DNA from: Marinovum sp034669705
GTDB taxonomy: Bacteria > Pseudomonadota > Alphaproteobacteria > Rhodobacterales > Rhodobacteraceae
Assembly: GCF_034669705.1 (NCBI RefSeq)
Contig: NZ_JAXMOR010000012.1
Coordinates: forward strand, 55,551 to 119,550
Direction: 5' to 3'
Length of the DNA stretch: 64,000 bases
The notes below the pieces were generated by a model, which worked only from the letters and a program-made list of their open reading frames with translations, was not told the DNA's origin and made no database searches. The stretch's first letter is position 1. The number at the start of each line of letters is the position of its first letter. This document shows positions 32,753-41,663 of this stretch, one piece after another. Both the position numbers and the translations under genes were made by a program.

Positions 32753-35506
32753 ATGAACCTACCTGCAAGTGAGAAGGGTCTGCCATCCATCGGGGATTAC
32801 TACAGCGCCACGCAGCTGCGCGCCGACCGCTGGAGCGCGTTGCGCGAATGTGTCGAGAGCCTGCGGCTCAAGGGCGTCGAGGGGCGCGCGGGCCAGCGGC
32901 TGGTCGAGACCGCCGAGGGGCTGTTCCGCTCGCTGGCGCCGATCGAGACCTACTGGGCCTTTCCCGGCCACGCCAATTTCGAGCACCTGCGCCGGTTGCT
33001 CGAGATGCGCAATATCGACGACCTGTCGATCTCGGTGCGGCGGGTGGCGCGGGCGCTGACCTCTGGTGCCTATCGCCGCCGCCACATCCCGCTGGGCGCC
33101 GATGATTTCGACAGCGAGGATTACGAGGACGAGAGCGCCATCTCGCCCGAGGCCCGCGCGCTGGGCCGGCCCTATTTCGAGGTGATGATCGTCGACAGCG
33201 TCAACGAGCAGCAGGAGCGTTTCCTGCGCAATGCGCTGCACCGGGCGCGCCGGCCCGAGGATCCGTTCCACTACGAGCCGGTGGTGGTGCCCTCGGTCGA
33301 GGATGCGCTGATCGGCATCCTGTTCAATCACAACGTTCAGGCGGTGGTGGTCCGGCCCGGGCTGGTGCTGAAATCGCCCAACGAACTGCCGCTGCTGAAG
33401 AAGTATCTTGATACCCTGGGCACCGAGGGCGAGGTCGAGCATCTGTCGCCCAGCGAATACGGTCCGGAGGCCTGCCGGCTGATCGCCAAGCTGCGGCCCG
33501 AGCTCGATGCCTATCTGGTGACCGACCGCTCGGCCGAAGAGATTGCCGGGCTCGACCTGGGGCGCTGCCGCCGGGTGTTCTACAACCAGGAAGACTTCAT
33601 GGAACTGCACCTCAACATCCTCAGGGGTGTGGCGGCGCGGTTCAAGACGCCGTTCTTCACCGCCCTCAAGGAATATTCCCGCCAGCCCACCGGCGTGTTC
33701 CACGCCATGCCGATCAGCCGCGGCAAATCGATCACCCGCTCGCACTGGATCCAGGACATGGGGGCGTTCTACGGTCCCAACATCTTCCTTGCCGAGACCT
33801 CGGCCACCTCAGGCGGGCTCGACAGCCTGCTCGAGCCGCGCGGGCCGATCAAGGAGGCGCAGGTGATGGCGGCGCGGGCCTTCGGCTCGAAACAGACCTT
33901 CTTTGCCACCAACGGCACCTCGACCTGCAACAAGATCGTGGTGCAGGCGCTCTGCAAGCCGGGCGATATCGTGCTGGTCGACCGCGACTGCCACAAGTCG
34001 CACCACTACGGCATGGTGCTGTCGGGGGCGCATGTGGTCTACATGGACAGCTATCCGCTGCACCAGTACTCGATGTACGGCGCAGTGCCGGTGCATGAAA
34101 TCAAGCACCAGCTGCTCAATCTCAAGGCCGCCGGCAAGCTCGACAAGGTGCGCATGGTGCTGCTGACCAACTGCACCTTCGACGGCATCGTCTACAACGT
34201 GCAGCGGGTGATGGAGGAATGCCTCGCCATCAAGCGCGACCTGATCTTCCTGTGGGACGAGGCCTGGTTCGCCTTTGCCCGGTTCAACCCGACCTATCGC
34301 CAGCGCACCGCGATGGACGTGGCCAACACCCTGCGCGAAAGTCTGCGCACACCCGAGACCCAGGCCGCTTGGGAGCAGCAGCAGAAAGAGCTCGAAGGCG
34401 CGGATGACGAGACCATCCTGAACACCCGGCTGGTGCCACCGCCGGATGCGCGGGTGCGGGTCTATGCCACCCAGTCGACCCACAAGACGCTGACCTCGCT
34501 CAGGCAGGGCTCGATGATCCATGTCAACGATCAGGATTTCAAGGGCGAGGTCGAGCAGGCCTTCCACGAGGCCTACATGACCCATACCTCGACCTCGCCG
34601 AACTATCAGATCATCGCTTCGCTCGATGTCGGCCGGCGGCAGGTCGAGCTCGAGGGCTTCGAGTTCACCCAGCGTCAGGTCGAGAGCGCCATGGCGATCC
34701 GCCGGGCGGCGGCCAGCCATCCGCTGTTGCAGAAGTATTTCAAGGTGATCACCGCCGGCGACATGATCCCCGAGGAGTTCCGCGAGAGCGGGGTCAGCAG
34801 CTACTACGAGGCGCATCAGGGCTGGACCGACATTTCCAATTCCTGGACGGTCGATGAATTCGTTCTCGACCCGACGCGGGTGACGCTGGCGGTGGGCGGC
34901 ACCGGCTGGGACGGCGATACCTTCAAGACCAAGATCCTGATGGACAAATACGGCATCCAGATCAACAAGACCTCGCGCAATACCGTGCTGTTCATGACCA
35001 ATATCGGCACTACGCGCAGCTCTGTCGCCTATCTGATCGAGGTGCTGGTCGAGATCGCCAAGGAGCTTGACGAGCTGCTCGACGATGCGTCGAAGATGGA
35101 GAAACGCTCGTTCGAGAACCGGGTCTCGGCGCTGGTCGAACATGTGCCGCCGCTGCCGGATTTCAGCCATTTCCACCCCGCCTTCCGTTATGGCGATGAG
35201 ACCCCTGAGGGCGATATCCGCGCCGCCTTCTTCCTCGCCTATGACGAGGAGAAATGCGATTATCTGCCGCTCGACGACACCTTGCAGAAGCGGCTTGAGG
35301 ACGGCGAGGAACTGGTCTCGACCTCATTCATCATCCCCTATCCGCCGGGCTTTCCGATCCTCGTGCCGGGCCAGGTGATCAGCCCCGGCATCCTCAGCTT
35401 CATGCGCGCGCTCGACGTCAGCGAGATCCATGGCTTCCGCGCCGATCTGGGGCTCAGGGTGTTCACCAAGGAGGCGCTGAAGGGCTTTTCCTGCACCACG
35501 ACCTGA
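32753..35506 (+). CDS. Large Orn/Lys/Arg decarboxylase
   Basis: A 917-residue fold-type-I PLP enzyme of the bacterial ornithine/lysine/arginine decarboxylase family. The PLP lysine is Lys578 in ATQSTHKTLTSLRQGS, the motif shared with AdiA, CadA and SpeC/F. Upstream, SATSGGLDSLLEPRGPIKEAQ and FFATNGTSTCNKIVVQALCKPGDIVLVDRDCHKSHHYG (in part) form the cofactor site; LWDEAWFAFARFNP carries the PLP-ring aspartate. The N-terminal 260 residues contain a wing-like domain (VMIVDSVNEQQERFLRNAL) and the protein is about 150 residues longer than the usual 710-755. Whether it acts on Arg, Orn or Lys cannot be told. The ATP-grasp gene follows after 17 bases. Confidence 0.9.
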   Translation: MNLPASEKGLPSIGDYYSATQLRADRWSALRECVESLRLKGVEGRAGQRLVETAEGLFRSLAPIETYWAFPGHANFEHLRRLLEMRNIDDLSISVRRVARALTSGAYRRRHIPLGADDFDSEDYEDESAISPEARALGRPYFEVMIVDSVNEQQERFLRNALHRARRPEDPFHYEPVVVPSVEDALIGILFNHNVQAVVVRPGLVLKSPNELPLLKKYLDTLGTEGEVEHLSPSEYGPEACRLIAKLRPELDAYLVTDRSAEEIAGLDLGRCRRVFYNQEDFMELHLNILRGVAARFKTPFFTALKEYSRQPTGVFHAMPISRGKSITRSHWIQDMGAFYGPNIFLAETSATSGGLDSLLEPRGPIKEAQVMAARAFGSKQTFFATNGTSTCNKIVVQALCKPGDIVLVDRDCHKSHHYGMVLSGAHVVYMDSYPLHQYSMYGAVPVHEIKHQLLNLKAAGKLDKVRMVLLTNCTFDGIVYNVQRVMEECLAIKRDLIFLWDEAWFAFARFNPTYRQRTAMDVANTLRESLRTPETQAAWEQQQKELEGADDETILNTRLVPPPDARVRVYATQSTHKTLTSLRQGSMIHVNDQDFKGEVEQAFHEAYMTHTSTSPNYQIIASLDVGRRQVELEGFEFTQRQVESAMAIRRAAASHPLLQKYFKVITAGDMIPEEFRESGVSSYYEAHQGWTDISNSWTVDEFVLDPTRVTLAVGGTGWDGDTFKTKILMDKYGIQINKTSRNTVLFMTNIGTTRSSVAYLIEVLVEIAKELDELLDDASKMEKRSFENRVSALVEHVPPLPDFSHFHPAFRYGDETPEGDIRAAFFLAYDEEKCDYLPLDDTLQKRLEDGEELVSTSFIIPYPPGFPILVPGQVISPGILSFMRALDVSEIHGFRADLGLRVFTKEALKGFSCTTT

Positions 35507-35523
35507 GCGAGGAGGACACGACC

Positions 35524-36975
35524 ATGGCCAGAAAGACCCTGCGCAACATCTCCGAGATACGGCGCTTCTTTCACACCAACACCGACCCGGTCTATTTCGT
35601 CTCGGCGACCAACTTCAACCTGCTGGGGCTTGATGAATGGGTGCGGAACTTCAAGTACATCTGCTACATGGATTGCTTCGACGGCCGTCACCCCAACGTG
35701 ATCGTGCCGTCGGACATGCCGCATGACGAGTTCCAGTCGATCGAGGACATCAACAACTATCTGCTGCAGCACAAGGAGGTGGTGGATTACGTCACCGCGC
35801 GCGGCGGCAAGCCCAAGTTCGTCTTCCTGATGTTCGACGAGACCACCGAGCGGCTGGTCAAGGAACTGGGCGGCGAGTTGTGGTTTCCCAAGGCCAAGCT
35901 GCGCCAGAGCATGGACAACAAGATCGAGACCGTGCGCATCGGCAACAAGGCGGGGGTGCCCTCGGTGCCCAACACGCTTTCGGAGGTGCACGACTACGCC
36001 CATCTGCGCGAGGTCTGCGAGGCCGCCGGCCTCGGCCATGACGTGGTGCTGCAATCGGCCTATGGCGACAGCGGCCACACCACGTTCTTCATCGCTTCCG
36101 AGGCCGATTTCCGCAAGCATGAGCACGAGATCGTCGGTCAGGGCGAAATCAAGATCATGAAGCGGATCGATTGTCGTGGCTCGGCGATCGAGGCCTGTGC
36201 CACCAGACAGGGCACCATCGTCGGTCCGCTGATGACCGAGCTGGTGGGGTTCAAGGACCTCACCCCCTATCGCGGCGGCTGGTGCGGCAACGAGATCTTC
36301 GCCACAGCCTTTCCACCCAAGACGCGAGAGAAGGCGCGCGAGCTGACCTTCAAGTTCGGCGAGCAACTGCGCCGCGAGGGCTATCGCGGCTATTTCGAGC
36401 TCGATTTCCTGATCGACAAGAAGACCGGCGAGATCTGGCTGGGCGAACTCAACCCGCGGATCACCGGCGCCAGCTCGATGACCAACCACGCGGCCTTTGC
36501 CCATGCCGATGCGCCGCTGTTCCTGTTCCACCTGCTGGAGTTCTCGAAGAAGCCGTTCGAGATCGACGTCGAGGAGCTGAACGCCCGCTGGTCCGACCCC
36601 GACATGATCGACAGCTGGTCGCAGATGGTCATCAAGCACACCGACGACAGCGTCGACATCATCACCGAGGCGCCGCAGTCCGGCATCTACCGGATGGACG
36701 CCGAGGGCCGGGTGGAGTTTGCCCGCTTCGACTATCACCGCCGCGCGGTCGAGAGCGAGGAGGAGGCGTTTTTCCTGCGCATCCTCAAGCCCGGCGATTA
36801 CCGCTACGAGGGCGCCGACCTGGGCATTCTGGTCACGCGAGGGCGGTCGATGACCAAGGGCTTCGAGCTGACCGAGAAGTCGCGGCAATGGATCGCCGGC
36901 ATCAAGGCCGCCTATCACGCGCGGCCCTTGCCGGCGGCGCAGGTGCTCGAAGATCCCGCCTTCAAGATCCTCTAG
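35524..36975 (+). CDS. ATP-grasp enzyme (carboxylate-amine ligase or biotin carboxylase-like)
   Basis: A 483-residue protein with an ATP-grasp core. Visible are KLRQSMDNKIETVRIGNKAGVPSVP (lid and substrate-side segment, about residues 118-142), VLQSAYGDSGHTTFFI with the glycine-rich loop, and the metal-binding YFELDFLIDK and EIWLGELNPRITGASSMTNHAAF, where Glu and Asn of E-L-N-P-R bind Mg-ATP. Databases tend to call such proteins biotin carboxylase; there is no carboxyltransferase or biotinyl carrier here. Next to a decarboxylase and two amide-handling folds, ligation of an amine to a carboxylate is the more likely reaction (inference). Ribosome-binding site GAGGAGG lies before the ATG. Confidence 0.85.
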   Translation: MARKTLRNISEIRRFFHTNTDPVYFVSATNFNLLGLDEWVRNFKYICYMDCFDGRHPNVIVPSDMPHDEFQSIEDINNYLLQHKEVVDYVTARGGKPKFVFLMFDETTERLVKELGGELWFPKAKLRQSMDNKIETVRIGNKAGVPSVPNTLSEVHDYAHLREVCEAAGLGHDVVLQSAYGDSGHTTFFIASEADFRKHEHEIVGQGEIKIMKRIDCRGSAIEACATRQGTIVGPLMTELVGFKDLTPYRGGWCGNEIFATAFPPKTREKARELTFKFGEQLRREGYRGYFELDFLIDKKTGEIWLGELNPRITGASSMTNHAAFAHADAPLFLFHLLEFSKKPFEIDVEELNARWSDPDMIDSWSQMVIKHTDDSVDIITEAPQSGIYRMDAEGRVEFARFDYHRRAVESEEEAFFLRILKPGDYRYEGADLGILVTRGRSMTKGFELTEKSRQWIAGIKAAYHARPLPAAQVLEDPAFKIL

Positions 36976-36987
36976 GCCGATGCCGCC

Positions 36988-37971
36988 GTGACCCTGCTGT
37001 TCCGCGCCATTGCCGAAGACACGCCCGGCCCGAAGTGGGCCGGTCTCTTTGCGCAGTACTGGCCCTCCTACCACGGCTGGTGGGCGCGAGAGGGGCTGGT
37101 GGCGCGACCGACCTATCTGGACTGTCGCCGGGCGCTGCGCGAACACATGCCCGAGATCGTGCCGCTCTGGGAGGCGCTTTGCGAACTGGCGGGCGGCGGC
37201 GATGCGGCGGCGCGGTTTCTCAGCTTCTATGGCCCGCCGGCGTACCTGTCGGCCTGTTCGCAGGCGATCTGGCCGGGCGATGCGCCGCTTCTGGTGCGCA
37301 ACTACGATTACGCCCCGCTGGCGTTTGACGCGGTGGTGCTGAAGACCCGCTGGCAGGGCCGGGGGGTGATCGGCATGTCTGACGGGCTGTTCGGGCTGGT
37401 CGACGGGATCAACGATGCCGGGCTCGCGGTCTCGCTCACCTTTGGCGGAAGGCGCAACATCGGCCGCGGCTTTGGCGTGCCGCTGATCCTGCGCTATGTG
37501 CTGCAGACCTGCACCAGCGCCGAAGCGGCCGGCCGCGCGCTGGCCCGCATCCCCTGCCACATGAGCTACAACGTCACGGTGATCGACGCCGAGCGCCAGT
37601 TTCTCACCGCCTATCTCGCGCCAGACCGCAAACCGGTGCTGAGCCATGCGGCAGTGGCCACCAACCATCAGGAGCGGGTCGAATGGTCGAGCCACGCGCG
37701 CTTTACCGCCACCGTCGAGCGCGAGCGCTTCCTGTTGCAGCAGCTCACCCTGCATCCCAAGACCGACGACCGCTTCATCGCCGCCTTCCTGCGTCCGCCG
37801 CTCTATTCCACCGCCTTCGACGCCGGGTTCGGCACGCTCTACACCGCCGCCTACCGCCCGCGCGACGGGCGGCTCGAACTGCATTGGCCGCATCGCCGCT
37901 GGCTCAAGAGCTTTGACGATTTCGCCGAGGACAGCGTGCAGGTGATGACCCCGAGCGGCGGGCTGGTCTGA
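36988..37971 (+). CDS. C45-family Ntn-hydrolase / acyltransferase
   Basis: A 327-residue member of the acyl-CoA:6-aminopenicillanate acyltransferase (C45) group. Cys90 in AYLSACSQAIW is the likely self-cleavage site and new N-terminal nucleophile, giving an alpha part of about 89 residues and a beta part. Typical following segments are LLVRNYDYAPLAFD, GLFGLVDGINDAGLAVSLTFGG and a late ATNHQE. Family members make or break amides between amines and acyl groups. The start is GTG 36988, 12 bases after the ATP-grasp stop; an ATG at 36980 is out of frame. It ends the rightward operon. Substrate unknown; a polyamine or amino-acid amide is inferred. Confidence 0.85.
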   Translation: MTLLFRAIAEDTPGPKWAGLFAQYWPSYHGWWAREGLVARPTYLDCRRALREHMPEIVPLWEALCELAGGGDAAARFLSFYGPPAYLSACSQAIWPGDAPLLVRNYDYAPLAFDAVVLKTRWQGRGVIGMSDGLFGLVDGINDAGLAVSLTFGGRRNIGRGFGVPLILRYVLQTCTSAEAAGRALARIPCHMSYNVTVIDAERQFLTAYLAPDRKPVLSHAAVATNHQERVEWSSHARFTATVERERFLLQQLTLHPKTDDRFIAAFLRPPLYSTAFDAGFGTLYTAAYRPRDGRLELHWPHRRWLKSFDDFAEDSVQVMTPSGGLV

Positions 37972-38048
37972 CCGGCCGAGGGGGTTTACCGGCCTCGCGG
38001 TCTGGAATACTAGTCATCCAATACCCCCTTTGCCAGAGGCCAGCCCCC

Positions 38049-39251
38049 GTGACCCAGATCGCCCCGCATTTCCCCGATGTCGACGCCAGTGCCGAGGCTT
38101 GGGTCGACTGGTTCTGGGCAGAATTCCTGCCGGCCTGGGCCGTGCACGCAACTGACGCCGAGGGGATCGGATTTTACGATGTTCTCGACGCCGAAGCGCG
38201 CCCGGTCGATCTCTCCCGCCGCACCTTGCTGGCGCAGGCGCGGCTGCTTTTCACCTTCTCGCACCTTGCGCTGCTCTCTGACCGGCCGGAGTGGCAAGCG
38301 GCCGCAGCCAAGGCGCGGGCGGCTCTGCCGGCCTTTCGCAAGGCGCCGGGCCTGTACTGTCGCGCCACGCTGCGCGACGGCACGCCCGCCGCGCGGCCCG
38401 AGGACCGGCTGACCACCAGCTATGACCAGAGCTTCGTGATCCTCGGTCTGGCCACCTGGGGCCGGTTGCACCCCGAGGAAGACGTCTCGGATGAGATTGA
38501 GGCCTGCTGGCAGGCGCTCGAGACCCGGCTGACCGACCCCGCGACCGGCCTGCTGCTCGAGCATGACGGGCTCGCCGATCCGGCTGCGCCCGAGGCACCG
38601 CCGCGCGCGCAGAACCCGCATATGCACAATTACGAAGCGGCGCTGCAGGCCTTCGAGATGACCGGCAATGCCGTCTGGCTGACCCGGGCGCAGGCGATGC
38701 GCGGCAAGGGGCTGGCGTATTTCCTCGACGTCGAAAGCGGCACGATCTCCGAGTTCCTCGCCCCCGATCTCTCGGTCCAGCCAGGCCGTGACGGTCAGCG
38801 GCGCGAGATCGGCCATCAATGCGAATGGGCCTGGCTGCTGCTGCGTGAGGTCGAACTTGGCGGCGATCCGGACATGGCAAATGTGGCGGCGCGGCTGCTG
38901 GCCTTTGCCGATGCGCATGGCTTTGCCGAAAGCGGCGTGATGCAGGGCGCGGCCTTTGATGCGGTCTCGGCCGATGCCGCCTGGCGCGAGGACCGCTTCC
39001 TGCTCTGGCCGCAGACCGAGGCGATCAAGGGGTTTGCCGTGCGCGCGACAGACCCGGCCCAGGCGCAGCGCGCACGCGATCTGGCGCGGCTGATCTTTCG
39101 CCGCTACTTCGCCGGCCGGCCGGGGTTTGCCAACCAGCTCGATGCCGAAGGCCGGACGACCTGGCCGGAGGGGCTGAGCCGGCTGCACTATCACTTGGTA
39201 TTGGCCTTGACCGAAGGCGCACGCGCCGGTCTCTGGCGCGGCCCGGTCTAG
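38049..39251 (+). CDS. AGE-family epimerase/isomerase
   Basis: A 400-residue (alpha/alpha)6-barrel protein of the N-acylglucosamine 2-epimerase / mannose isomerase family. The active-site motifs NPHMHNYEAALQAFEMT (about residues 195-211), REIGHQCEWAWLLLR (256-270) and WPQTEAIKGFA (318-328) carry the expected His, Glu and Trp residues. Cytosolic, of normal length. GTG start at 38049, no clear Shine-Dalgarno sequence. It may act on mannose/fructose-type sugars or a glycan building block. It is 77 bases after the C45 gene and shows no functional link to it. Confidence 0.85.
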   Translation: MTQIAPHFPDVDASAEAWVDWFWAEFLPAWAVHATDAEGIGFYDVLDAEARPVDLSRRTLLAQARLLFTFSHLALLSDRPEWQAAAAKARAALPAFRKAPGLYCRATLRDGTPAARPEDRLTTSYDQSFVILGLATWGRLHPEEDVSDEIEACWQALETRLTDPATGLLLEHDGLADPAAPEAPPRAQNPHMHNYEAALQAFEMTGNAVWLTRAQAMRGKGLAYFLDVESGTISEFLAPDLSVQPGRDGQRREIGHQCEWAWLLLREVELGGDPDMANVAARLLAFADAHGFAESGVMQGAAFDAVSADAAWREDRFLLWPQTEAIKGFAVRATDPAQAQRARDLARLIFRRYFAGRPGFANQLDAEGRTTWPEGLSRLHYHLVLALTEGARAGLWRGPV

Positions 39252-39315
39252 GCGCCGTCCGGTCGGAGGCAGGCGCAGGGCACGGCGCGCGCCGGGGGGA
39301 TCTGATCCGCCGGGC

Positions 39316-39324
39316 GGGGGGGGG
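39316..39324 (+). repeat. G9 homopolymer in intergenic DNA
   Basis: Nine consecutive G within the 205-base gap between the epimerase and the kinase gene, 133 bases before the kinase start. It is the longest G run I noticed in a spacer here. Nothing else recognisable lies in this gap. Confidence 0.6.
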
Positions 39325-39456
39325 CACGGGCCATAGCACAGGGGGCGTCACGGCAGTTCTGGTCAAACCCCAAGACCTGCCCTACCTGTATCCGGTCAGC
39401 GGGCGCCAGACAGAAGCACCCGGGGGCCAGAGGTTGCGCAGCAGAAAGGGCCGGCA

Positions 39457-41439
39457 GTGGCAGGCATGGCAGAGAACCGATTCGATCCGATGGATTTCCT
39501 CGCCGGCGAGGGCGAGATGGCGCAGCGCATCCGGGCCCATGACTGGTCAGACCACGCCCTGGGTCCGGCGCCACAGTGGCCGCAATCACTGCGCGCGGCG
39601 CTGTCGATCTGCCTGAACTCGGCCTTCCCGACGGCGATCTACTGGGGCCCGGACCTGCGGCTGCTCTACAACGATGCCTGGGCCCCGATCCCCGGCCCGC
39701 GCCACCCCGATGCGCTGGGCCAGCCGGCGCACGAGGTCTGGTCCGACATCTGGCACATCATCGCGCCGCAGTTCGCTCAGGTGATGGAGCAGGGCAAGGG
39801 GCTGTTTGCGCAGGAGCAGATGCTGCCGATGCGCCGGCTCGGCGTCGAGGAAGAGACCTGGTGGAACTATTCCTTCACCCCCCTGCGCGATGAGGACGGT
39901 CGCATCACCGGCGTGTTCAACTCCGGCAGCGAGATCACCGAGAACGTGGTCCAGCGCCGCAACGCCGAGTTTCTGGTCTCGGCCAACAACGCCTTTCGCA
40001 CCGCGAGGTCACCTGACGAGGCGCTGGGGTTTTCCCTGGCGCAACTGGGCGCACTGCTCGGCGCGGCGCGGGTGGGCCTGCGCGAACGCACCTTGTCAGG
40101 CGGCGAGGTGGCCTTTGCGCTGTTGCATGAATGGTGCGCCGAGGGCACGTCCAACTCCGAGAAATTCGCCCTGCCAAGCCGCGTGGGCGCGAGCCTTCAG
40201 GAAAAGTTCATGTCCGGGGCGGTGACCTCGGTGGCGTTGCGCGATCCCGATATCGAGCCCGAAAGCCGCGCCTATCTCGAGTCTCTGGGTGTGGTGCAGG
40301 GACTGGGGGTGCCCTGGGTCGAGAACGGCGAGGTGACCTCGGCCATCGCGGTGCAATGGCACAAGGACCGGATGATCCGATCGCTCGACATCTCGGCCAT
40401 CGAGCGGGTGCTCGAGACCACCATGGGCTGGATTGCCCGCGAGCGCAGCCGCGAACGCGAGCGGGTGATGGCGAGCGAAATCGACCACCGGGCGCGCAAC
40501 CTGCTTGCGGTGGTGCAATCGGTGACGCGGATGACCGACGGCGCCGACGTGGCGCAGGTCAAGGCCGATCTCGAGGGCCGTTTCGAGGCGCTGTCGCGGG
40601 TGCATGGTCTGCTGGGCCAGAAACGCTGGAGCAATGTCACCTTTCAGGAACTGGCCGAGGAAGAGCTGGCGCCCTTTGGCCCGGACGTCTTTGACCGCAT
40701 CGACATGACCGGCCCGCGGGTGGCGCTCAGCCCGTCAGAGGCGCAGGTGATCGCGATGATCCTGCACGAGCTGACCATCAATGCGCTCAAACACGGGTTT
40801 CTCGGTGCCGCCGAGGGCCAGCTCTCGCTGAGCTGGACCGCATCCGAGGACGGCCGGCTCGAGGTGATCTGGCGCGAGACCGGGGTGCCCACCGAAGCCG
40901 GGGCCGGGGCCGAGGGGGGCGACGGCTATGGCTCGGTGCTGCTGTCTGACGTGGTCAAGGGCCAGCTCGGCGGCGAAATGCGGCGCAGCCTCGAGCCCAC
41001 GGGCATCCGCTACGAGCTGAGTTTTCCACGGCAGGCTGATGAGGCGACGGCAGGCCCGTCTGACGTGACCCAGCAGCCGCTGAAACGGCGGGCGCAGGCG
41101 AAATCGGTGATGATCCTCGAGGATGACGTGATCATCGCCATGGACCTTGCCGCGACGCTCGAAGAGGCGGGCTATGCCCGCTACGGCGAGTTCCGCGATG
41201 CCCGCAGCGCGATGGCGCGGATCGAGGCGTCACCGCCCGATCTGGCCATCCTCGACTGGAACCTCGTCGGCGAAACCTCGGAACAGGTGGCCGGTTGGCT
41301 GAAGGCGCGCGGCGTGCCCTTCGTGGTGGTCTCTGGGCAGGAGATCTCGGACGCGCCCGACGATCCGCGCCGCGGCGCGCCGCTCCTGATCAAGCCGATC
41401 TCCTATGCGGCGCTGCTGAGCGCGCTGCACCGGCTCTGA
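39457..41439 (+). CDS. Hybrid HWE-family sensor histidine kinase with C-terminal receiver
   Basis: A 660-residue soluble signalling protein. Order: PAS-like domain (about residues 35-160; NSAFPTAIYWGPDLRLLYNDAWAP and WWNYSFTPLRDEDGRITGVFN), GAF-like domain (about 165-330), HWE/HisKA_2 dimerisation segment with the phosphorylated His344 (SEIDHRARNLLAVVQSV), ATPase domain (HELTINALKHGF; the HWE-type WRE in VIWRETGVP), and a receiver (about 548-660) with Asp600 (LAILDWNL) and the Lys-Pro in LIKPIS. PAS-GAF-HWE proteins are often photo- or redox sensors, though no flavin-binding Cys motif is clear here. GTG 39457 is chosen because AAAGGG lies 6 bases upstream; an ATG is 3 codons in. Confidence 0.87.
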   Translation: MAGMAENRFDPMDFLAGEGEMAQRIRAHDWSDHALGPAPQWPQSLRAALSICLNSAFPTAIYWGPDLRLLYNDAWAPIPGPRHPDALGQPAHEVWSDIWHIIAPQFAQVMEQGKGLFAQEQMLPMRRLGVEEETWWNYSFTPLRDEDGRITGVFNSGSEITENVVQRRNAEFLVSANNAFRTARSPDEALGFSLAQLGALLGAARVGLRERTLSGGEVAFALLHEWCAEGTSNSEKFALPSRVGASLQEKFMSGAVTSVALRDPDIEPESRAYLESLGVVQGLGVPWVENGEVTSAIAVQWHKDRMIRSLDISAIERVLETTMGWIARERSRERERVMASEIDHRARNLLAVVQSVTRMTDGADVAQVKADLEGRFEALSRVHGLLGQKRWSNVTFQELAEEELAPFGPDVFDRIDMTGPRVALSPSEAQVIAMILHELTINALKHGFLGAAEGQLSLSWTASEDGRLEVIWRETGVPTEAGAGAEGGDGYGSVLLSDVVKGQLGGEMRRSLEPTGIRYELSFPRQADEATAGPSDVTQQPLKRRAQAKSVMILEDDVIIAMDLAATLEEAGYARYGEFRDARSAMARIEASPPDLAILDWNLVGETSEQVAGWLKARGVPFVVVSGQEISDAPDDPRRGAPLLIKPISYAALLSALHRL

Positions 41440-41663
41440 GCGTCGGTCACTCTGGCAAGGGCCGCAGAAAGGTCACCCGGTCTGGGCCAATTCGGCGATC
41501 ACCACGCTGCCCGCATCGCAAACGCCGGCCGGGCAAGATCGCGGGTGCCGGTGTCCGCGGGCGGGGCTGGCCAATCGACCCGCCGCGGCCTATGCCTCAC
41601 AAGACGGGCACCGAGGCCGGAACGCATACCGGCAGGAGCGGGCTGCGACGAAGGGTGAGGGAC

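Noticed and set aside
35524..36975. A biotin-dependent carboxylase subunit
   Set aside because: No biotinyl carrier or carboxyltransferase gene lies nearby, and the neighbours point to amide chemistry; the ATP-grasp fold alone does not decide it.
39316..39324. G9 tract as a phase-variation switch for the histidine kinase
   Set aside because: It lies 133 bases before the start and outside any recognisable promoter spacer; no second allele is known. Kept only as a sequence note.
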